Shown in pieces: positions 32,594 to 53,500 of a stretch of DNA of 53,500 nt. Source of the stretch: Symbiodinium natans (taxonomy: Eukaryota; Sar; Dinophyceae; Suessiales; Symbiodiniaceae); assembly GCA_905221605.1 (NCBI GenBank), contig CAJNDS010000190.1:64001-117500 (forward strand). The letters are read 5' to 3'. The notes under the pieces are model-generated. The model was not told the DNA's origin, did not search any database, and worked only from the letters and a program-made list of their open reading frames with translations. Each line of letters starts with the position of its first letter. Positions within the stretch are counted from its first letter, which is position 1. The position numbers were made by a program, and so were the translations under genes.

Positions 32594-35500
32594 ATTGTCA
32601 GACTGGATGACGATGGAGTGCTGCTCGCAGATGGACATGAACCTCTACAACCCGCATAATCCGTAAAACCCGCATCCCATTATACTGTAAGCCTAGAGCC
32701 GTCAAAGGGCTAAAGCTTGAAAACCCTAAAGCCTAAAAATCCTGAACCCTGAAGCCAAACCAGTACTAAGTACTATAACACCCTGAAATAGAACGAATAA
32801 TGCTGAATCCTTCTTATTCTCGTGAGTAAACCAACATTAACCATCGTCACGGTACTAAACTTCATGGTAACGGTCAGCATCGCAGTACTCTTCACAACAG
32901 CAATCATCAGCAATCATCTGAATAGCAGCACTAACTACAAGGCATTAAACCTATGATCCTGATCTTCGCTAAAAAAACACAATGCCCACGGCAGTATCCT
33001 CCAAGGTGCGCTTCCGCCCGGGAGAACTGCCAGGCGCCTGGAAGAGGTGATTTCATGCGGCTTAGGGTTTGTAGGGTTTAGGGTTTAGGGTTTAGGGTTT
33101 AGGGTTTAGGGTTTAGGGTTTAGGGTTTAGGGTTTAGGGCTTATAGGCTTTGGGGACAGTGGTTATAGGGTTGCAGGGTTTAGAGGCTTCCAGTCGAAGA
33201 TTCGGAGTTTAAATTGCCGCGCAGCTTAGATGAAGTTTCTCACCAACGGCAGGGAGCACAAAAGTTGACTTCATGACAGATTGAGCGGAAAGGGTCCGAT
33301 CCCAAACAACATAACGGAAACATGAGCACTAGTGGGCATCCTAGTGTGGGGGCTTTAGGTGGTTCAGGGTCCAAGAAACCGTCGGCTCTTGGCACCTGTC
33401 ATTACACCCTAGAAAACCCTACTTGGAGGTTCATGGTCATAAGTAGGGTTAGAAGCACCCTTTATGCACCCTACTTATCACTCCCCATGAACCTCCAAGT
33501 AAAAGTACACCCAGGACCCGCACTTTCTGAGTAAGGGCTGACAAGCAGGTGTGCTAACGATGTAACTGGCCTGGCCGAAAGCGGCCGAGAGCATGCTCAA
33601 ACTAAGTCGTGCCCCCAGGGCCAGGCAACCAGCTGAAAGAACCTTCTAAACCCTAGTCCCCTAACGGTGTCACAGCTTGACAGTAACAAACATCTAAACC
33701 CTAACACTAAACCCTAAACCCTAAACCCTAAACCCTAAACCCTAAACCCTAAACCCTAAACCCTAAACCCTAAACCCTAAACCCTAAACCCTAAACCCTA
33801 AACCCTAAACCCTAAACCCTAAACCCTAAACCCTAAACCCTAACGTGAAGGCCGAAACGCATCTTGAAGCCTGGGTTGCATCTCCAAGAACGTGCGGCCA
33901 GAAGACATGACATGTGCCGGCAAATGCACCCCAGGGTCTAGGGCTTCCGGGTTTAGGGTTTAGGGTTTAGGGTTTAGGGTTTAGGGTTTAGGGTTTAGGG
34001 TTTAGGGTTTAGGGTTTAGGGTTTAGGGTTTAGGGTTTAGGGTTTAGGGTTTAGGGTTTAGGGTCCCTAAACCCTAAACCCGAAACCCCAAATATTTCTC
34101 GAACCTCAATGCGGTTTCAGGCACTTCGAAGCTCCAGAGGCTTCTTGTGCTCCCAGAGCTTCACAGCCGCCTCGAAAGTGCACTGGGGCAGTGCTTCTAA
34201 GAGGTGTGGGGTTTAGGGTTTGTGGTTTAGGGTTTGGGGTTTAGGGCTGGGGGTTTAGGGTTTGGGGTTTGGGGTTTAGGGTTTAGGGGTTAGGGTTTGG
34301 GGTTTAGGGTTTCGGGGTTTAGGGTTTGGGGTTTAGGGTTTCGGGGTTTAGGGTTTCGGGGTTTAGGGTTTCGGGGTTTAGTTTTCAAAGGGTTCGCGTC
34401 CAGGGTGCAGGGCTCAGGGTTTGCAACAGAACCCAAAGCCCTAATGAAACCCAAAACCCCAAATGCTACCCATCTCCGCTGGATGGGATCACCCTATACC
34501 CCAAAGCCTAAACCCTAAACCCTATACAGCTCCGAAAAGCTCAACTCCTCCGCTCTGTGGCCTCAACGCACAAGAACAAAGGTGGTCTCCTGTTTTGGTG
34601 CGGGCCCTACATGGGCATCCCAAAAGGGTTTAGGGTTTAGGGTTTAGGGTTTAGGGTTTAGGGTTTAGGGTTTAGGGTTTAGGGTTTAGGGTTTAGCTAC
34701 CAAACTACCCCCGATGCTTCAGGTTGCACTGAAATCCCCAGCTTTCAGCCCTCCGAATGCTGCAAGCAGGTGGCATCGTTCTCGCCATTGGTCTGTGAAC
34801 CCTGAGGAAGGGCTTCGGGCTTTTAGGGTTTAGGGTTTGGGGATTAGGGTTTCGGGTTTTGGGGTTTAGGGTGTAGGGTTTAGGGTTTAGGGTTTTAGGG
34901 TTTAGGCCGGAGGTTTGACAGCAAGGCACTTTCGAAGCTTCCTCCGGAGGCAACCTAGAAAACAGGAGGGCTCGATCACGATCGGAAATGATGTTTGAAC
35001 AGCTAAGTCTAGGTTTCGAGCCTTGTAGCCCTAAACCCTCTTGCGCAACATGTCCCGCCTTGCGCCCCGAGATTTTGAGTCAACCCGACATGGCCAGCTA
35101 CCGAGCCATGTCTTAAACCCTAAACCCTAATCCCTAAACCCTAAACCCTAAACCCTAAACCCTAAACCCTAAACCCTAAACCCTAAACCCTAAACCCTAA
35201 ACCCTAAACCCTAAACCCTAAACCCTAAACCCTAAACCCTAAACCCTAAACCCTAAACCCTAACCCAAAACCCTAAACCCTAAACCCCAAACCCTAAACC
35301 CTAAGCCCTAAGCCCTAAACCCTAAACCCTAAACCCTAAACCCTAAACCCTAAACCCTAAACCCTAAACCCTAAACCCTAAACCCTAAACCCTAAACCCT
35401 AAACTGAACAAAAGCACGCGCCGAACTTTTGGTAGCTCCCAAACAACGCTTCCTTGTCCAACATCGAGGCGGTAAGCTCGGCCCACCTGAGGACTCACCA

Positions 35501-35934
35501 TTAGGGCAGGGTTAGGGTCTAGGGTCTAGGGTCTAGGGTCTAGGGTCTAGGGTCTAGGGGGTCTAGGGTCTAGGGTCTAGGGTCTAGGGTCTAGGGTCTA
35601 GGGTCTAGGGTCTAGGGTCTAGGGTCTAGGGTCTAGGGTCTAGGGTCTAGGGTCTAGGGTCTAGGGTTTAGGGTTTAGGGTTTAGGGTTTAGGGTTTAGG
35701 GTTTAGGGTTTAGGGTTTAGGGTTTAGGCTTTAGGCTTTAGGCTTTAGGCTTTAGGGTTCAGGGTTCAGGGTTCAGGGTTCAGGGTTCAGGGTTGGGCTT
35801 TAGGGTGTCGTATTAGAAAAAACTCAGAGAGCCAACCCTAAACACCCTAAACCCGAAACCCTAAGCCTGAACCCTAAAGCCTGCATTAAGGGTGCCCCTT
35901 CTTGTTGCCCTTCGCCAGAAACGCCCACGTCAAC
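32594..35934 (-). CDS. Tentative 5' exons of the channel gene (N-terminal cytoplasmic part)
   Basis: Islands between arrays that have AG|G acceptors, permitted donors, compatible phases and coding-like composition: 35914-35934 (LTWAFLA), 35427-35486 (WAELTASMLDKEALFGSYQ), 34930-34954 (LPPEEASK), 34125-34170 (AAVKLWEHKKPLELR), 33845-33870 (FKMRFGLH), 33012-33037 (APGSSPGR) and 32594-32642 (FMSICEQHSIVIQSDN). They would join in frame in that order. At least one small exon is missing before 31149, and the start codon was not found. They could instead belong to another gene. The best single exon is 35427-35486. Confidence 0.42.
33060..33140. repeat. Interstitial telomeric array (TTTAGGG)n
   Basis: About 11 units, on the acceptor side of tentative exon 33012-33037. 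Confidence 0.9.
33421..33500. repeat. Foldback (hairpin) element
   Basis: ACTTGGAGGTTCATGG at 33421-33436 is exactly inverted at 33485-33500. Inner words (TCATAAGTAGGGT and ACCCTACTTATCA) pair as well, so the arms are about 30 bp each around a loop of about 15 bp. Confidence 0.75.
33697..34063. repeat. Opposed telomeric arrays around tentative exon 33845-33870
   Basis: (CCCTAAA)n at 33697-33843 (about 20 units) ends directly at the donor of the tentative exon. (TTTAGGG)n at 33952-34063 (about 16 units) lies on the acceptor side. The layout around this short island is the same as around proven exons. Confidence 0.95.
34627..34695. repeat. Interstitial telomeric array (TTTAGGG)n
   Basis: About 10 perfect units. 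34200-34380, further left, is a TTTGGGG/TTTCGGGG/TTTAGGG mosaic that produces the GFRVSGFRV-type open frames rejected here. Confidence 0.9.
35113..35404. repeat. Long interstitial telomeric array (CCCTAAA)n
   Basis: About 40 units with a few slips and CCCTAAG variants. It abuts the donor side of tentative exon 35427-35486. Confidence 0.97.
35508..35798. repeat. Telomere-variant array in homogeneous blocks
   Basis: Four pure blocks follow one another: TCTAGGG (about 35516-35666, roughly 20 units), TTTAGGG (about 35667-35728), TTTAGGC (about 35729-35755) and TTCAGGG (about 35756-35792). It lies on the acceptor side of exon 35427-35486. Confidence 0.95.
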
Positions 35935-36483
35935 CTTGGGAATAAAAGAGGCCCCCTCCAGCCCTCAAACAATTGAGAGTTTTGTGAAGGAGGTTTAGGG
36001 GTTAGGGTTATTTCTGACAAGAGTGGGGGTTGCGGTGTCGGTCATTCTTTCTAGAGGCGCTGTAGACTTGGGGCAAATACAGGTACCTCGGTAGATCTTT
36101 TAGGGTTTGCCAAAGATTCGCGTATCGGTTTTGGGGGTACTGTGAAGGGATTATAATGATTAAACTGTATTGGGGTATATAAGGTGTGGGAAATGCTCCT
36201 ACTAAGCTCTACAGCCTAACGACTTCGGGCTGCGAAGTCCCTAAGTTCACTTCTTTTGCACACAGGCTTCGATTCTTGCAGCACCTTGCAGAGGTGATAC
36301 AGTTTCTTTCCGCGAAACAGCAATGGCAAAGAATGGCTGGGTTAAGGCACAACATGACACTTGATAGCAACACGTTCTCTGGAAGGCGGAAGAAACCTCT
36401 GCCTGAAGTGCTCGCAGTGGGCCTCCGAGGATTTCAGGGAGGCCCAGGTGTGTGGATCCACACATCTTAGGCGAACACCAGGC
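35935..36483. other. Spacer between the two genes
   Basis: About 550 bp between the beta-tubulin stop codon and the most upstream channel exon candidate, with almost no telomeric repeat. The overlapping frames at 36186-36470 and 36247-36465 are not supported as genes. It must contain the tubulin 3' UTR and, if the channel gene starts here, its trans-splice acceptor. I cannot point to either with certainty. Confidence 0.5.
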
Positions 36484-53032
<16,549 letters not shown>

Positions 53033-53500
53033 GGCTGTGAAGGGATGCAAGTGTGGGGGACGCAAGAACTGACCGATGGCTGATGGCTGCGCTGGGCGAT
53101 ATCTCCGCGTGGGCACACGGCCAAGGGCTACAGAAGTAGGGACAACAATAATAATCATCATTATCATCATAATCATAACCCTCATGGAAACCGTCATCAC
53201 AACGTTGAGAGCAACTGAAGGGCGTCAGGCTATGGGTCGATAGGACACTGCGAAAGAAGTCACATCTTTGTTCAGGCGGGAGGGTACTTACTTCTGGCTG
53301 TTCTGGGTTTAAGGTTGAATGAAGGTTTAGGGTTTAAGGTTCATGTCTTAAGGTCTAGGGTAGGGTTGAAGGTTTGGGGTTTAAGGTTTAGGGTTGAAGG
53401 TTTAGGGTTCCAGGCTCACCTCACACGGCCCCCCAGTCTGAGAAAGGGGGTTTAGGGGTTAGGGTTTTGGAATTCCGTCATAAAGTCAGAACGGTTGCCT
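53033..53500 (-). promoter_or_regulatory. 5' flank of beta-tubulin
   Basis: Upstream of the start codon (minus strand). A TAG preceded by CCCTACTTCTG ends at 53128, a fair candidate for the spliced-leader acceptor that dinoflagellate mRNAs use; it would leave a 95-nt UTR. An (ATG/ATT)n stretch lies at 53147-53178, and degenerate TTTAGGG/TTAAGGT words at 53303-53475. No TATA box is expected or seen. Confidence 0.35.

Noticed and set aside
34297-34518. GFRVSGFRV-type and LNPKPxTLNPKP-type open frames here and elsewhere
   Set aside because: Telomere-like 7-mers and their variants lack stops in some frames; these are repeat translations.
1-36480. Arrays as an assembly artefact or collapsed telomeres
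   Set aside because: Unique exons of one gene lie between them in the right order, which an artefact would not create. Exact array lengths may still be wrong.

Overview
The window looks like the end of a dinoflagellate chromosome, reading inward from the telomere at the left edge. Four signs support this. It starts with about 90 bp of the CCCTAAA repeat (TTTAGGG-type telomere). Every intron I could resolve ends AG|G, and donors are GC, GA or GT. All recognised genes lie on one strand (minus, towards the telomere). One gene is an ion channel of a type I recall as common in dinoflagellates. All splice models here were made by hand from the sequence; there is no transcript evidence.

Most of the window looks like interstitial telomere-like repeat: TTTAGGG and its complement, plus variants TCTAGGG, TTTAGGC, TTCAGGG, TTTAGGGG and TTTAGAGG. 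The short non-repeat islands between the arrays are not random. Read on the minus strand they are exons that join in frame.

Right part (36484-53032): a complete beta-tubulin gene on the minus strand, 20 exons (20-164 bp), 1338 bp of CDS including the stop, 445 residues. It has 19 introns (12 GC-AG, 4 GT-AG, 3 GA-AG), most carrying telomere-like arrays. Intron 2 (44518-52566, about 8 kb) holds a non-LTR retroelement in the same orientation. The element has ORF1, an endonuclease/reverse transcriptase/zinc-finger ORF2, a further ORF in another frame, and a USP-type deubiquitinase-like ORF3. (ATG)n arrays flank it.

Middle and left part (about 412-35934): a second minus-strand gene of the same build. 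At least 28 small exons between 31149 and 7565 keep one reading frame. They encode a six-transmembrane channel: voltage-sensor segments, S4 with regular arginines, S5-pore-S6, C-linker and a cyclic-nucleotide-binding-like domain. Weaker exon candidates extend it upstream to about 35934. Three coding-like exons at 412-2165 end in a stop codon only about 320 bp from the terminal telomeric tract; they may be the 3' end of this gene or of another one.

The stretch 2960-7500 has few telomeric repeats. It holds AT-rich sequence, degenerate tandem repeats and one coding-like island that I could not assign. A 245-bp element with 20-bp terminal inverted repeats sits inside a telomeric array at 28851-29095. 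In many introns the pre-mRNA would read (TTTAGGG)n near the donor and (CCCTAAA)n near the acceptor, an inverted repeat that could fold the intron into a hairpin. This telomere-repeat intron architecture is the most unusual feature of the window.
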